Positions 21,639 through 32,984 of a stretch of DNA of 64,000 nucleotides are shown here, in pieces (the stretch's first letter is position 1; the number at the start of each line of letters is the position of its first letter). The notes beneath the pieces were generated by a model. That model searched no databases. It was not told the origin of the DNA and was given only the letters and a program-made list of their open reading frames with translations. Location: assembly GCA_021292165.1 (NCBI GenBank), contig CM037877.1, positions 161,235,580 to 161,299,579 on the forward strand, in the 5' to 3' direction. The translations under genes were made by a program, and so were the position numbers. Origin of the DNA: Shinisaurus crocodilurus (taxonomy: Eukaryota > Chordata > Lepidosauria > Squamata > Shinisauridae).

Positions 21639-22666
21639 CGGCAGATACAGACCTATTGGACGCGGTGAAGGAGATCCTCTTAGCAGCAAGGAAACCTTCC
21701 ACAAGGCTCTCCTACGCCAGGAAATGGACTGCCTTTCTTGCTTTCGTTTCACCTTTAGGCAAAGACCCAATGACTTGCTCGATCTCGACCGTTCTCGATT
21801 TCCTCCACTCGCTAATGACCCGTGGCCTGAAATTCTCGTCAATCAAAGTCTATCTAGCAGCTCTGACAGCGCACAGAACTGCCTCAACGGGGACGTCCTT
21901 GTTCGTACACCCCCTAGTGAAGCAATTTTTAAAGGGGCTTAAAAACCTTCAACCCCCAGTCCGCAGCATAGTCCCGGGTTGGGATTTACCCTTGGTCCTG
22001 AAAGCTCTAACAAAGTCACCATTCGAGCCCATGGCAAAAGCGGACCTGCGGCTGGTATCATTCAAAACGCTATTCTTGATAGCAATTACTTCGGCAAGAA
22101 GAGTAAGCGAGCTGCACGCTCTTCGGGTGGACCCACCTTACACAACCTTCCATAAAGACAAGGTCGTATTGAGACATGATATAACTTTCTTGCCGAAGAT
22201 GGTGTCTGAGTTTCATCTAGGACAGGACATCGTTCTCCCAACGTTCTTCCCGTCCCCATCGTCGACGATCGAGAGATCGATGCACAGCCTCGACGTCCGG
22301 CGGGCCCTACTATTTTACAAAGCCCGTACGGAATCGATAAGGAAGACCAATCAACTCTTTGTGTGCTACGGCCCCCCTAAATCAGGCCATCCTGTATCCA
22401 AGCAAAGACTATCCTCTTGGATAGTGGACACTATTGAACTTGCCTACCAATTAGCTGGACGTTCTCTACCAGGGTCCGTAATAGCCCATTCAACCAGGGC
22501 TCTATCGACCTCGACAGCCTTCGGAAAAGGCATTCCTTTACTGGACTTATGTAGGGCGGCGACCTGGTCTACCCCCTCTACTTTCATCCAGCATTACCGC
22601 CTCGATGTTCGAGCCAGAGAGCAGAACGCATTCGGCAGGGCGGTCCTGTCTTCGGTCACCATCTGA
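21615..22666 (+). CDS. DIRS tyrosine recombinase
   Basis: The frame is open from far upstream, but the part before about 21615 is a shadow of RT. The recombinase begins near DLLDAVKEILLAARKPSTRL, with the SAM-like N-terminal domain (SYARKWTAFLAF ... FSSIKVYLAAL). Catalytic residues can be seen: Arg in TSARRVSEL (about 22090-22110), HSTR with His at 22487-22489 and Arg at 22496-22498, and the nucleophile Tyr in QHYRLDV at 22595-22597. It would insert a double-stranded circular intermediate. The frame is gag's frame, so it differs from RT. The start codon cannot be fixed from sequence. Intact by eye. Confidence 0.9.
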
Positions 22667-22704
22667 CTGCCGACACCGACCCACCTCCGGTAAGTCAGCT
22701 TGCT

Positions 22705-22806
22705 AATCTACCCATATGTGTGTGATGCACAGAGACCACGAAGAAGAAGGACAGGTTGCTTACCTGTAACTGTAGTTCTTCGAGTGGTCATCTGTGCATT
22801 CACACA
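22705..22806 (+). repeat. DIRS internal complementary region
   Basis: 22705-22743 (ACCCATATGTGTGTGATGC ... GACCACGAAG) is the inverse of the left end around 17165-17203. 22749-22806 is a direct copy of 17138-17196. Such a joint of the two termini next to the right repeat is diagnostic of DIRS replication. Confidence 0.85.
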
Positions 22807-22994
22807 ACCCGCCCTCCTTCCCCGCTCGGTGTCTTCATCGAGTTCGATGGATACCAAAAGGGAATGGGTTGGGAGACCGTTTTTAACAGTTCCACTCGAT
22901 ATCGAAGTATATGCCAAGTTCATATTTCTTTTTTATGGTATCAAACGTTTGCAATGTTATCCTCGGTCCCGACGGTCGCAATAGGCGGTCTCAG

Positions 22995-23110
22995 GGAACT
23001 GAGGAGATGGGCGGGAGCCGCGCTAAGGGACACGCGCGGGGGGAGGGGCTCCCGCCCAATTCACCTCAGCTTTAGAAGTTTCCCGAACGATCTCAGGCGC
23101 AGAGAACCCA
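22995..23110 (-). repeat. DIRS right inverted terminal repeat
   Basis: 116 bp, GGAACTGAGGAGATGGG ... GCGCAGAGAACCCA. Inverse of 17200-17320. Marks the right end of the element; host sequence begins at 23111. Confidence 0.92.
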
Positions 23111-23248
23111 TGGCTAATCTCCATTTGGTGGCTGCAACTAATTTTGCAGCTGTTAAAAGATTTCCTACCAATTTTACATGCTCATTTCTTGCAACACCAT
23201 GAAGCATGCAATCCTAAACACACTTACCTGGGAGTAAGTCCCAAAGAA
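23111..23248 (+). repeat. 138-bp direct repeat flanking the DIRS element (right copy)
   Basis: Identical to 17000-17137. Here the Harbinger-like MITE is uninterrupted across 23206-23298 (CTTACCTGGGAGTAAGTCC ... GGATTTACTTCCAAGTAGAC), so this side shows the pre-insertion junction. Confidence 0.95.
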
Positions 23249-23348
23249 CTCTAAGGGATTTACTTCCAAGTAGACATGTTATAGGCTTGTATTGTAAGAT
23301 ATCCAAACAAGATGTATATAGGGGTCATCAGTATAACAAGTCCAATCA

Positions 23349-23442
23349 TTCTTTACTTACACAGAAAATCAGCTTTTATCTAAATGTGCTTGACAGAGGG
23401 GGAGTGATTCTGTTTAAGGGATTAATATGCCTGTACAGCATA
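23349..23442 (+). repeat. 94-bp block duplicated from 15864-15957 (copy 2)
   Basis: Identical copy. It follows the 138-bp block here, whereas at the left it precedes it by about 1 kb, so the order is not that of a simple insertion duplication. L2 sequence begins at 23443. Confidence 0.95.
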
Positions 23443-25248
23443 TACGGATAAGAGCCGACTTAGACGCCCTCATTGTAGCAGAGGCAGACAATGGAGTGTC
23501 CAGTAACTCCGCAAGCAGGATTACACTGGATCAGTTTCAGTTGGTGAGTACCGAGGACGTGGACAAACTGCTTGGTCGAGGGAAGAGGACTACTTGCCCT
23601 CTCGATCCCTGTCCTTCCTGGTTGGTTGTCCAAGGAGGAGATGCAGTTGGATTACAACTACAACGTATTGTTAATGCATCTCTCCAGGGAGGGAATTTTC
23701 CATCATGTCTGAAAGAAGCGGTGGTACGGCCGCTTCTAAAAAAGCCTTCCCTGGATCCCTTGGACCTTAACAATTACAGACCAGTGTCAAATCTTCCATT
23801 TTTGGGCAAGGTGATCGAGAGGGCAGTTGCCTTCCAACTCCAAGCAGTTTTGGATGACACTGATTTTCTAGACCCATTTCAAACTGGCTTCAGAGCAGGA
23901 TACGGAGTTGAGACTGCTATGGTCGCCTTAGCAGATGATCTACGCCTGAGTACCGACAGGGGGAGTGTGTCCCTGTTGGTGCTTTTGGACCTCTCAGCGG
24001 CTTTCGATACCATCGACCATGGTATCCTTCTGGAACGCCTGAGGGGACTGGGAATCGGGGGCACTGTGCTTCAGTGGTTCCGGTCCTACCTCTCGGGTAG
24101 GTTCCAGATGGTGATGCTTGGGGATAGCTGCTCCACCAAAAAGGAGCTGCTATGTGGCGTGCCACAAGGAGCTATTCTTTCCTCAATGCTATTTAATATC
24201 TACATGAAACCGCTGGGAGAGATCATCCGGGAGCATGGGGCGAGGTGCTATCAGTATGCTGATGACACCCCAAATATATTTCTCTATGCCTTCAGCAACA
24301 GCGTCAGCTAAGGACAGTGTGTCTCCTCTGAATGAATGCCTGGAGGCAGTAATGGGCTGGATGAGGAAAAATAAACTGAAACTGAATCCAGACAAGACGG
24401 AGGTGCTTGCTGTCAAAGGCCACAATCTGGGTTTGGAGGTATGTCAACCAGTTCTGGATGGGGTTACACTCCCCCTGAAAGACTGTGTTCGCAGCTTGGG
24501 GGTGCTTCTAGATCCGTCGCTCCAAATGACATCCAGATAGATGCGACGGCTAGGAGTGCCTATTATCAGCTTCGGCTGATACGCCAGCTGCGCCCCTTCC
24601 TAGAATCGGAGGACCTAAAGACAGTAGTGCACGCGCTGGTAACTTCGAGGCTCGACTTCTGCAATGCGCTGTACATAGGTCTACCTTTGTACCTAGTCCG
24701 GAAACTTCAACTAGTGCAAAATATGGCAGCCAGACTGGTTACTGGTACACCTAGGGGTGCTCACATCACACCAGTTTTAAAAGCACTCCACTGGCTGCCA
24801 ATCAGTTTCCGGGCGAAGTATAAAGTGTTGGTTATTACCTTTAAAGCCCTACATGGTTTGGGTCCAGGCTACCTACGGGATCGCCTTCTCCCATACAATC
24901 CACCCCGCACACTCAGGTCCTCTGGGAAGAATTTACTTCAGTCAGTCAAAACTAGGCTGACGGGTACTACCCAGAGGACCTTTTCTTCTGCTGCTCCCAG
25001 ATTATGGAATGGCGTGCCGGAGGAGATTCCAGTCTTTTGGAATTTAAAAAAGCCATAAAGACTGATCTCTTCCGGCAGGCCTATCCGGCGGAATTTTAGG
25101 TTGCCTTTAAGATGTTTTTACGATGTTTTAATGATGTTTTTTATGATGTTTTTAATATGTTTTAAGATGTTTTAATAGTATGTATTGTGTATTTTATATT
25201 TTTGTTGTTCCCCGCCTCGATCCAACGGAGAGGTGGGTAAGAAATAAA

Positions 25249-25302
<54 letters not shown>
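23443..25302 (+). mobile_element. L2-clade LINE, 5'-truncated, frameshifted
   Basis: Reading frames in two phases encode RT: KEAVVRPLLKKPSLDPLDLN, NLPFLGKVIERAV, LDLSAAFDTIDHGIL, PQGAILSSMLFNIYMKPLG, YQYADDTPN (YADD box), NKLKLNPDKTEVL, and the end APRLWNGVPEE. Frameshifts occur near 24290 and 24530. The 3' UTR has repeats of GATGTTTTTA and TCCCCGCCTCGATCC, ending in an ATT microsatellite (25250-25300). A close sister copy lies at 56950-57951. Confidence 0.9.
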
Positions 25303-25770
25303 ATAGGCTATAAACATTCCCCAGAAACTTCTGATTTTTATTTATTTTTTACAGGTCCACCATGTGTGAAGAAATGGTAGGAAATTGTTTTCCTCACATT
25401 TCCTACAAGCACTACTGACGTTAAGGTATATTTTGCCAGTTTTTGTGGCATCATTTACTGACAGTATAGTACTTTATAAAAATTTAAATGAAAAATTAAC
25501 ATCATGGAGAAATTTTAGGTCCATTACAAAAAAAATGCATTTCCATTCATCCTCAGACATTTCTGTACCTAACATCTTTTCCAATTTTAACTTAAAATAA
25601 TTTCCTATATCCTCATTCACTGCAATTAATATCTGAGATAACAATTTCTTAGTTTTGTACCCATGGCTGATCATCTTTTCAAATATAGATAATTCTTTAC
25701 CTACATTTCCATCTTGTACATGTTCGCACACAAAAAAAGTCCTTTAACTGAAAATGTTGAAACCACAAAG
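25303..25770 (-). mobile_element. L1 LINE ORF2 fragment
   Basis: A minus-strand frame reads LEKMLGTEMSEDEWKCIFF, similar to the (W)EKDLG...SEEDWKxIF region after the RT of L1 ORF2. It is plausibly part of the same old L1 as the C-terminal piece at 16925-17095 and 23111-23205, separated by later insertions. Decayed. Confidence 0.6.
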
Positions 25771-25771
25771 A

Positions 25772-27080
25772 CTTTATTTTACTTGCTAGATCAGCCAAAA
25801 TGATTCATTTCCTATCCTTTATCACATTAGCAATTTCATAATTTTATATCTAAAGCATTCTGATGTATCACCAACTAGTTGGAATTTATTATTATATTAA
25901 AAAGACTGCAGGAAAGACATTAAAAGAGTGTTTTAATATTTTGTTGTTAATTGGACGTGTATATTTTATTGAAGTGACACAAAATACCTTGGCTAGGATC
26001 CATAGTGCAGCACATGATCGACTCTGCACAGCCTCCACCTTCAAGTGGCAAGCCAACATAACCTCTGAAAAAACGTTTCTGAAGGTCATGGCCCCCACCA
26101 GAATGGAAGACCATTAGGCATCAGGAATTGCTGCCACAAAACATAATGAACCAAAATGTGTGTGTGTACATGCACACACAGAAACATCTCTTTGGATCTT
26201 GGCCCTTATGCTTGCCCAAGATGTTTTGTGCTTGTAAAGGTGAAGTCTCTGGCACTAATTGGCTGAGCTGGTATACATGATGGAATGTTCACAAACATTC
26301 CAATTTCTAAATCAACAACAACAAAGCTTTCCTTTCACCTTCTGTGAGGGAAGGGGAAGTTGTCAGTATGGCTGGGATTAAAGCCTCTCACAGGTCCTGG
26401 AGTAGCGTTGTGGGACAGACTGGGGACTGGGATAAGGAAGCTCAGAGACGGTGAGACCAAGAGGCCAGCTGATGAAGGAAGGATACAATGGGCTAAGAAA
26501 GATACACTGGAGGGGAGGTGAAAGAGAAGCAGGCTTGAGGAAATGAGCAGCGGACACAAGGAACTGAAACAAGAAGGGGTTATTGAGAGAAGGGGCTCTG
26601 AGGAAATCTGGCAGCATTTAAGATTAGAAGGGCTGTATGCTGTTGTGTCTAATGTCATTACAGAATGACCTGGCAACCCTAAGGGTGCAATAAAAGCTAA
26701 GAAGCAGTAGCAAGAGTGACGGGGGGACAGGAATTAGGACAGAGATAAATTTCACATATTGATTTGAACTAACAATCCAATTATTAAGCTGCAGGCTTCT
26801 GGTCTATATTATATTGTGCTTGCAGCAGTGAAGCCTCTAATACCAATTGGCTGAGCTGATGTGATGAATAGAACACAGAGTTGAAAAAATGAGAAGTTGG
26901 TTGTTTGACTAAGATTAACACTTTGCAAGACAGAACAGGGACAGAACAGAAATAACTACCGGTAAGTGGGGAAAGGCTGGAAAGTGATCCCAGCAGGCAG
27001 GAAAGCTAAGAGGCAGGGAGCCCAGAAGCTAGGTGGCTACCGGGAGGATGCAGGGTAACCAGTGAAGTAAGATGCAGAAA
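25772..27080. other. Intronic stretch, nothing recognised
   Basis: Contains short repeated phrases (GGCTGAGCTG with GATGGAATGTTC or GATGAATAGAAC at 26260 and 26850) that suggest two diverged copies of one unnamed repeat. No coding signal; open frames are unrelated to known domains. Confidence 0.35.
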
Positions 27081-27089
27081 GTCGAGAGC

Positions 27090-27350
27090 AGGCCTTGTGG
27101 AGCAACTTCCTCAAAATTCACACAGTTTAAATCACCCATGCTTTAGTCTATGGAGGAAATTTGGGCAATTTTGGAAATCTGCACAAATTTTGGAAATGTT
27201 TACGCAACTTTCATGTTCAATAGCTGTTAGTTTTGCACAATTTCCCCATTCGCACAAAACAAACGGCGATCACAAACGTGAGCACAAATCAAGGAGAGAA
27301 GCAGCAAGCAAGCTGATGTTTGAACATCGCTCATTTGCCCATCCCTTTGG
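27090..27350. repeat. AT-rich dispersed repeat of unknown class (copy 3)
   Basis: CCATGCTTTAGTCTATGG, then GGAAATTTGGGCAATTTTGG and TCGCTCATTTGCCCATCCCT. Parallel to 2590-2800. Confidence 0.45.
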
Positions 27351-28074
27351 TTTAGGGAAACAAGCCAACTTCAAACTGTGGGACTTTGCAGCCACACCTC
27401 CTCTTCCCTGCTGCTCAGGTGCTTTACCCCATCAGCTGAGAAGCAGGAGAGAGCGGGGGGGGGGGATTGCAATGGAAGGCAGGTTTAATCCTCGCCCACA
27501 GGCCTAGAATTGCCCAGTTGTCCTCCGCAACACTGCTATTAGGCACAGAGATGCAGGCAGGCTGCAGAGGAGGAAAGAGTCGTTCTGTGCTGTCCCTCCT
27601 CCAATAGCTCACTTGGTTTTTGTGTCGGGCTACAGATGGAGGGGCTCTTTTACTGGGTGGGAGAGGAGCTGGAGCAGCAGGAGGAAAGCGAGCAGAACGG
27701 GGGCCACTGGAACACACAGGCGCTGGCATGACAATAAGGCCTTGGGGGCGGGGGTGAGAAGGGAGAGGGTTGCCACTTTGCTTCTAAGGGAGGCAGAAGG
27801 GCAGACAGAGATGGTGGTTGTGAAGTGGACACCCTTGCCGCCAACTCCTCCTCTGAGCTGAACCTGCATATCTGGAGCACCCCAGTCCAGCCAGCCCTTG
27901 ATGCTGAAACAGCACCTTCAAGCCCCCTTTCCCAGCCACCATGAAATGCCCAGTGCTTCCAGTCTGTCTTGCGCATTCACCTGGCTTCCATACTCTCCCT
28001 GTCTGTCTCTCTCTCACTCAAAGACACACACAGACAAACAGACACACAGGTGGAACATTCACAGAGGGATGAGG

Positions 28075-28325
28075 AACCTGCAGTCCTCCCGATATTGTTG
28101 GACTACAACTCCAATTTTTCCTGACCATGATGGCTGGGGTTGATGGGAGTTGGGACCTAGCAACATTTGGAGAATCACAGGTTCCCCGCCCCTGATATAG
28201 AGATAAAAGGAATGCCCCCACCCATTTTTAGCTTTGGCCCTGCCCACTCCCAGTATGCAACTTCCAACTACTTTCCCCTGAGGGAATGTGGCCCTCAGCC
28301 TGAAAAAGGTTGCTCACCCTTGTGC
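28075..28325. mobile_element. hAT-like MITE pair, worn
   Basis: 28075-28190 has inverted arms (GACTACAACTCCAATTTTTC and GGTTGATGGGAGTTGGGACC). It is followed by a worn hAT end relative of 15029-15402 (GAGGGAATGTGGCCCTCAGC, AAAGGTTGCTCACCCTTG). Confidence 0.55.
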
Positions 28326-29162
28326 TAGAGGAGCACGTCTCTCCTTCACGCCTTCTGTGTATAGGTGACAAAAGCACTGTTGTGTAGGCAACAAACATGA
28401 CTACTGCATAAATAATGAATTGGCCTTGAGAAGTGTGTGTCTCTGGGATGAGGCATTCATGCACCCAGCACAATCTTAATTTAGGCTTCCCAGAAATGGA
28501 GGTGATCTGTGGTAGATGTCTCCCTCGGAGCTATTGCAGGAAAAAATCATTTCATCCTCGCGTGCTATGTGAGAAAGCCACACAGATTTTGGCTGCTACT
28601 TGGTTTAACTGGAAGCAGCTACCAAGTTTAAAATAGCACCAGCCAACAACTATCTACATACGGCATAGCTATCTTTCTTAAATGTACAATCCTATTTCCA
28701 AGCGGTACCCATGATGGCATTTTCTCCCAATGTTTCCTACGGGACCACCTCCGTCATGTTTGTGTTGAGATTCCGCCAGCAGCTATTCATCACCCAGCCG
28801 CAGAGTAGCTGGGAAGGCATGGGGGGGGGGGGGCACTGAAAGGCTGCACCATCTGGAACTGTGGGAGAAGGCAGTGTCATCACCGTATTGATTAAACTAC
28901 AGCCCAGATTGCCCCGCAGTGTCCCCACATGCGCGAGACAGCGGAGAGGACGTAGAAGGACTTCACACAACTGGGCTCACAGGGCAAATGAGCGATGGCT
29001 CAAGAGAGTTAGCCCATTAGTGCTGTACCTTCTGCTCTTGCCTAGAATCACGGCCGCGGCAATATTTCATAGTCAGAGAATCAGCCGAGAGGTCAAGGAG
29101 GCCCACTCTCTTGCCAAGGAGTTTGAGCAATAAACAAAACCAGAAGGGAAGAGGAAAGTGAG

Positions 29163-29188
29163 GTGTGCGTGTGTGTGTGTGTGTGTGC
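29163..29188 (+). repeat. GT microsatellite
   Basis: Uninterrupted GTGTGT run. Confidence 0.95.
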
Positions 29189-29464
29189 CATTTCTTTTTC
29201 TTCTTTTATTAAACCACAGGCAGATTACAAGCAGGAAGGTCAGCGGTCAACCCAGACCTCCTGATCTGTACCTTACAATGCTAAGCAGAAAGAAAGGGTG
29301 CTGCTGCCACGCCTACCAGTCGTCACCCACCCTTCTCCCCCACCCCGCCAACTGGTGACAATGAGCAGGCCTGTAGAGTGGGCACACACAGCAGACAGGG
29401 AAGAAGGTGTCACTGCAAGAGACACAGTGGCTGAATCTTCTCTCACTTCTAGAGAGCTTTTAAA

Positions 29465-29915
29465 GCAGGGGGTGAGCCTTTCTTCTGTCGAGGGCCATAT
29501 TCCCTTGGACGTAATCTGTTGGGGACTGCATGCCAGTGGAGGGAGGGAGGGGAGCCAAAAGCGGGTGGGGCCGCCCCTTCCCTCTTTCCCTCTCACCTTC
29601 CCTCTTCTCTCTCCCTCTCCCCAGCAGGCTTCTGGGAAAAGGACAGATTATTCTTGTCCGACTGATCTTGCTTTTGCCAGACTTGACCGATCACTTGCAA
29701 CAGGCTTTCTCCCCCTTGGCTCTCTGCCCCCACCGCATTTTTTCTCCTCCTTGCTAGAGGTCTGGACTGACTGCTTGCAGATGGCTTTCTCCCTGTCCCC
29801 TCCCTCACTCCATCTGTTTTGGTTTTCCCCTCTCCCACCCTCCTTCTCTCTCTCTGGGCTGCTCCCACCTGCATGCAATTAGGCCGAAGGCTGCATGTGG
29901 CCCACCCATTTTAAA
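29465..29915. mobile_element. Probable hAT-type non-autonomous element
   Basis: GTGAGCCTTTCTTCTGTCG and AGGGCCATATTCCCTTGG at the left, with GGCTGCATGTGGCCCACCC at the right. The pattern of a GGCCA-rich subterminal palindrome is shared with the hAT MITEs here. The interior is a CT-rich tract. Long open frames in it follow from low complexity. Confidence 0.45.
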
Positions 29916-29964
29916 GGGGCCACTGTTATTTCCAAGGTGAGAGCTAACAGCCATATTCGCAAAC

Positions 29965-30085
29965 TATTTATTTATTTATTTGTACTATTTATATACTGCT
30001 AGATATATTTTTTTAAATCTCTAAGCAGTTTCCATATAAATATTAAAAGCACATTTAAAATACAATTTCAAAAACAATATGATGT

Positions 30086-30119
<34 letters not shown>

Positions 30120-30410
30120 AATAATACACAGCAATACAGGAGCAGGAAAAATGGGGCAGCATAGTTAATTTAATTACGGGCCAGGGAAAGCCTGGGTGAA
30201 CAGGTGCATTTTCAGGAGGCGTTTAAAAGATGCCAAATTTCCTGTCTCCCGAACTACACGAGGGAGTTTTTTCCACTACTGAGAAGGCCCGCCATCTAGA
30301 TATTGCATGGCGACATTCCAATAATTTTGGAATGATCAGCAAGGCCTCCTCTGATGATCTTAATAGTTGTTTGGGCATATATAAGGGAAGGCGGTCTGTA
30401 TCAACTGAAG
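29965..30410. mobile_element. LINE-tail-derived repeat with GAT microsatellite
   Basis: TTTATTTATTTATTTG, then TATATACTGCTAGATA, a GAT run at 30081-30120, then GGTGCATTTTCAGGAGGCG and GAGAAGGCCCGCCATC. The GAGAAGGCCCG phrase recurs at 39401. A common reptile repeat type; family name uncertain. Confidence 0.5.
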
Positions 30411-31089
30411 TGAGTTAGAAAGTCACGGTTTATGTTTACCATGGTTAAAGGTTATATTTGCACCAAGCAAACTATGGCTAAGATATTTCCCCCAAAGCTC
30501 AGCTTGCAAAGTGAATTAGCAATTTTTGCTAATGTGTCTCTATTCACACCCCCAGGAAGTAGGACTTAGCTCTGCAAGCTAAACCGTGCTTTCACTTTAT
30601 GTTTGGGATCTTAGCCAGGGTTAAGGGAACAACCATGATTAGTGCTAGCCATAGTGAAGTGTTATGATTAAACTGGGCCTTCTTGTTCCTGTTGAAAAGA
30701 GGGAAAGGATTTGCACCCGGAATGCCTATTAGATAGCCATCCCAGGAAAGACAACCATTGATTACATAGAGCCAGCTTTGGGTTAGAACTTGGCCACAAC
30801 TGTACTGGTTACAGCTTAAGAGTTTGTCATGTGTGGGAGTGGATCCTCTAATTGGCCAACCCACCTGCTGGCCCATTCGCACCCCAGCTTGCAGGCTGGA
30901 TGGCCCACAATGAAGGGGGGGGAGGTTTACCAGATCATGGGTTGATCATGCCACAGCATGTGCCATTTGCAGCCTCGTGGCCCCAGCCCGAGGTGGCGTG
31001 TACCCTTTGACTTGGATCCAGCCCAGTGCCATCCACCTTGAAAGTTGTGACATTGCTGCTTAGCAAATAAAGTTACCGTACTACCAACT

Positions 31090-31500
31090 TACATTGCTGC
31101 GAGAGAGGCAAAAACCCTGAGAGACGGGCAAATCAGTCTTTCCAGGTAAAATTCCTTCCCAGCCATGTCAACCAGTGGCTGACTGACATCCATAGCATAA
31201 GTGGCATTAGCTACAGGAAGGCTGGGTTGGGGCATGGCAGCAATGCATGCAGGGAGGAGCCCGGGCCACGGCTCACGATATGTGGCTGCAGCGTGGACTA
31301 GAGGGAAGAGTTCCTCCCAGACTGCTCCCAGTAGCCCTGCCCCCACAAGCCCAAGCAGCCCCCCTGATTGGTCTGAGGGACATGCCGCTGGGAGCCGTGC
31401 TCGGCCGCAACCCAGCTCCCATGCACGCAGAACCACCGGCGCGTGGCCTCCTGGGCACACCAGCAATGCCGTGGCACAAACAGCCACCTCAGGTAACCCG
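31090..31500. other. GC-rich block with chance open frames
   Basis: Open frames of 100-130 codons occur on both strands, with Ala/Pro/Gly-rich translations and no domain. Probably an unidentified repeat fragment just left of a Tigger-like MITE. Confidence 0.35.
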
Positions 31501-31526
31501 GAGACCTGAGCCTGTAAAACATAGTA

Positions 31527-31759
31527 CAGGCAGTCCCCCGGGTTACAAACGAGATCCGTTTGTAAGTCTGCCTTTAAGTCAAATGTATACGTAAGTCGGA
31601 ACAGAAGCTGCGCAATGTTTTCAAAGTGTTGAAAAGTGTAGTGTGTTCATTCGTAAGTACGAATCATTGTATTTAACTCAGATTTTTACATATATGGCGG
31701 TCCATTCTTAAGTATGAGTTGTCCGTAAGTCGGGACGTTCGTAACCCAGGGACTACCTG
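31527..31759. mobile_element. Tigger-type MITE
   Basis: 233 bp. CAGGCAGTCCCCCGGGTTAC ... GTAACCCAGGGACTACCTG, flanked by TA on both sides. Internal phrase GTAAGTCGG in both orientations. The end sequence is like that of mammalian Tigger-related elements. Confidence 0.85.
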
Positions 31760-32447
31760 TATTACAGAAATGACCGTTTGTAACTGAACATCAGGATCTC
31801 CTATTTCAAAACTCCAAGCAGAGAGAAAAGATAATTCAAAACCAACTTCCCTAACAGAATACATAAGATCATCTGCATTAAAATATGCCACAAACAGAGG
31901 GGATGAAGATCTTCATGTCACAGGTAGTTGTGGTTTAAAGGGGGGATGGAATCAGATATTGATCAAATCCAGATTTTGTTGGGGATGGGTAGGTTGGTAT
32001 TGCTGAATTAGTTTTGTTAGTGTGCCAACTCTGGGAAAGAACAGAGTGTTCTGTATGTGAGACAGGATAATCTCCCAAACGCTATAGCACTTCCATCTTA
32101 CCTGAGAAATGCTTGACAAAAAAAGCAACAGAGGAAAAATATCCATAAAGTAAAGTGTGTACAAACAGGCAATATAAATGCTGTTGGTAGAAGGCTGCAT
32201 ATCCAGCACAAGAAAAAGTCAAAGTTACCATAGCAATAGCCACCCACACTAAACAGTGGCAAAAAGGGAACCTATTGTTAATAAAACAATATGCTAAAAT
32301 ATTTAAAAGCTAGAAGAGACCCTGGAGAGAATTAACAGACAAAACGGCATGAAATGTAACACTTGTTACCCCTCTCAATTTAGAGTATACAATGCATACA
32401 GATGGCTGGGGGAGTGAGGGGACGACTAGATATTTATCTATATCAGG

Positions 32448-32860
32448 GCTGGGCAGACTTCAAGCTTCCGTAATCTACTTTGTTTTTATTAGAACCCCAA
32501 GATTCACAAAGCGGAGGCTGGGGCAAAAGACACAACCTAGAATTAAACAATTCTGAGCCCAGGGACTTGCTTTCAGTACCAGAACTGAATGGAGCTCACA
32601 GCCCTTTCACATAAAAGTCCACTCCTAGTCACCTCAAGCTTTTGCCATTTCAGCAGTATACTTTAGGAGGGTGTGTGTGTGCGGGGTCATTTTCTTGGTG
32701 CTATTGTTGAACAATTGGGACCCAGAAATCCTTGCCAATCTCCTTCAGATCACCCAGAGATCTATCAGTATATCCAGATCAACTTTGTGCCCACCCGATC
32801 TACATTACTATGCCACCCATCCTCCAAGAAGCTCCATGTGGGTTATCTTGAAACAACCGT
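32448..32860. mobile_element. hAT-like element, worn relative of 40972-43288
   Basis: CAGGGCTGGGCAGACTTC, AGAACCCCAAGATTCAC, TTTCAGCAGTATACTTTAGG, then ACCCAGAGATCTATC. Co-linear with the hAT element that holds the young L2 at 41 kb, which supports the L2 being an insertion there. Confidence 0.6.
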
Positions 32861-32984
32861 GAGGTAAATTAGTGTGAGAGATTGTGGACCAAAAGACTAG
32901 ACGTTTCATGGTTGAGTAGGGTTCTGAGCTGAGATCTCTCAAGTCCAAGTCCGCTATGCTGGCTATCAAATACTCCGTTCCATT

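Larger units (their letters stand above)
17138..23110 (+). mobile_element. Nearly complete DIRS tyrosine-recombinase retrotransposon
   Basis: About 6.0 kb. In order it holds: a left extension, an inverted terminal repeat, a gag-like ORF1 with a Cys/His N-terminus, RT plus RNase H plus a C-terminal DIRS domain, an overlapping tyrosine recombinase, an internal complementary region, and the right inverted repeat. This layout, with YR in place of an integrase and inverted instead of direct ends, is that of DIRS elements. The RT and YR frames are open; gag has two stops. It lies antisense to PLPPR5 within its largest intron. Identical 138-bp repeats border it, although DIRS elements are normally expected to leave no target duplication. 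Confidence 0.93.

Noticed and set aside
31089..31594. Overlapping open frames of 100-132 codons
   Set aside because: No domain, frames on both strands open alike, no splice context; judged chance in GC-rich sequence.
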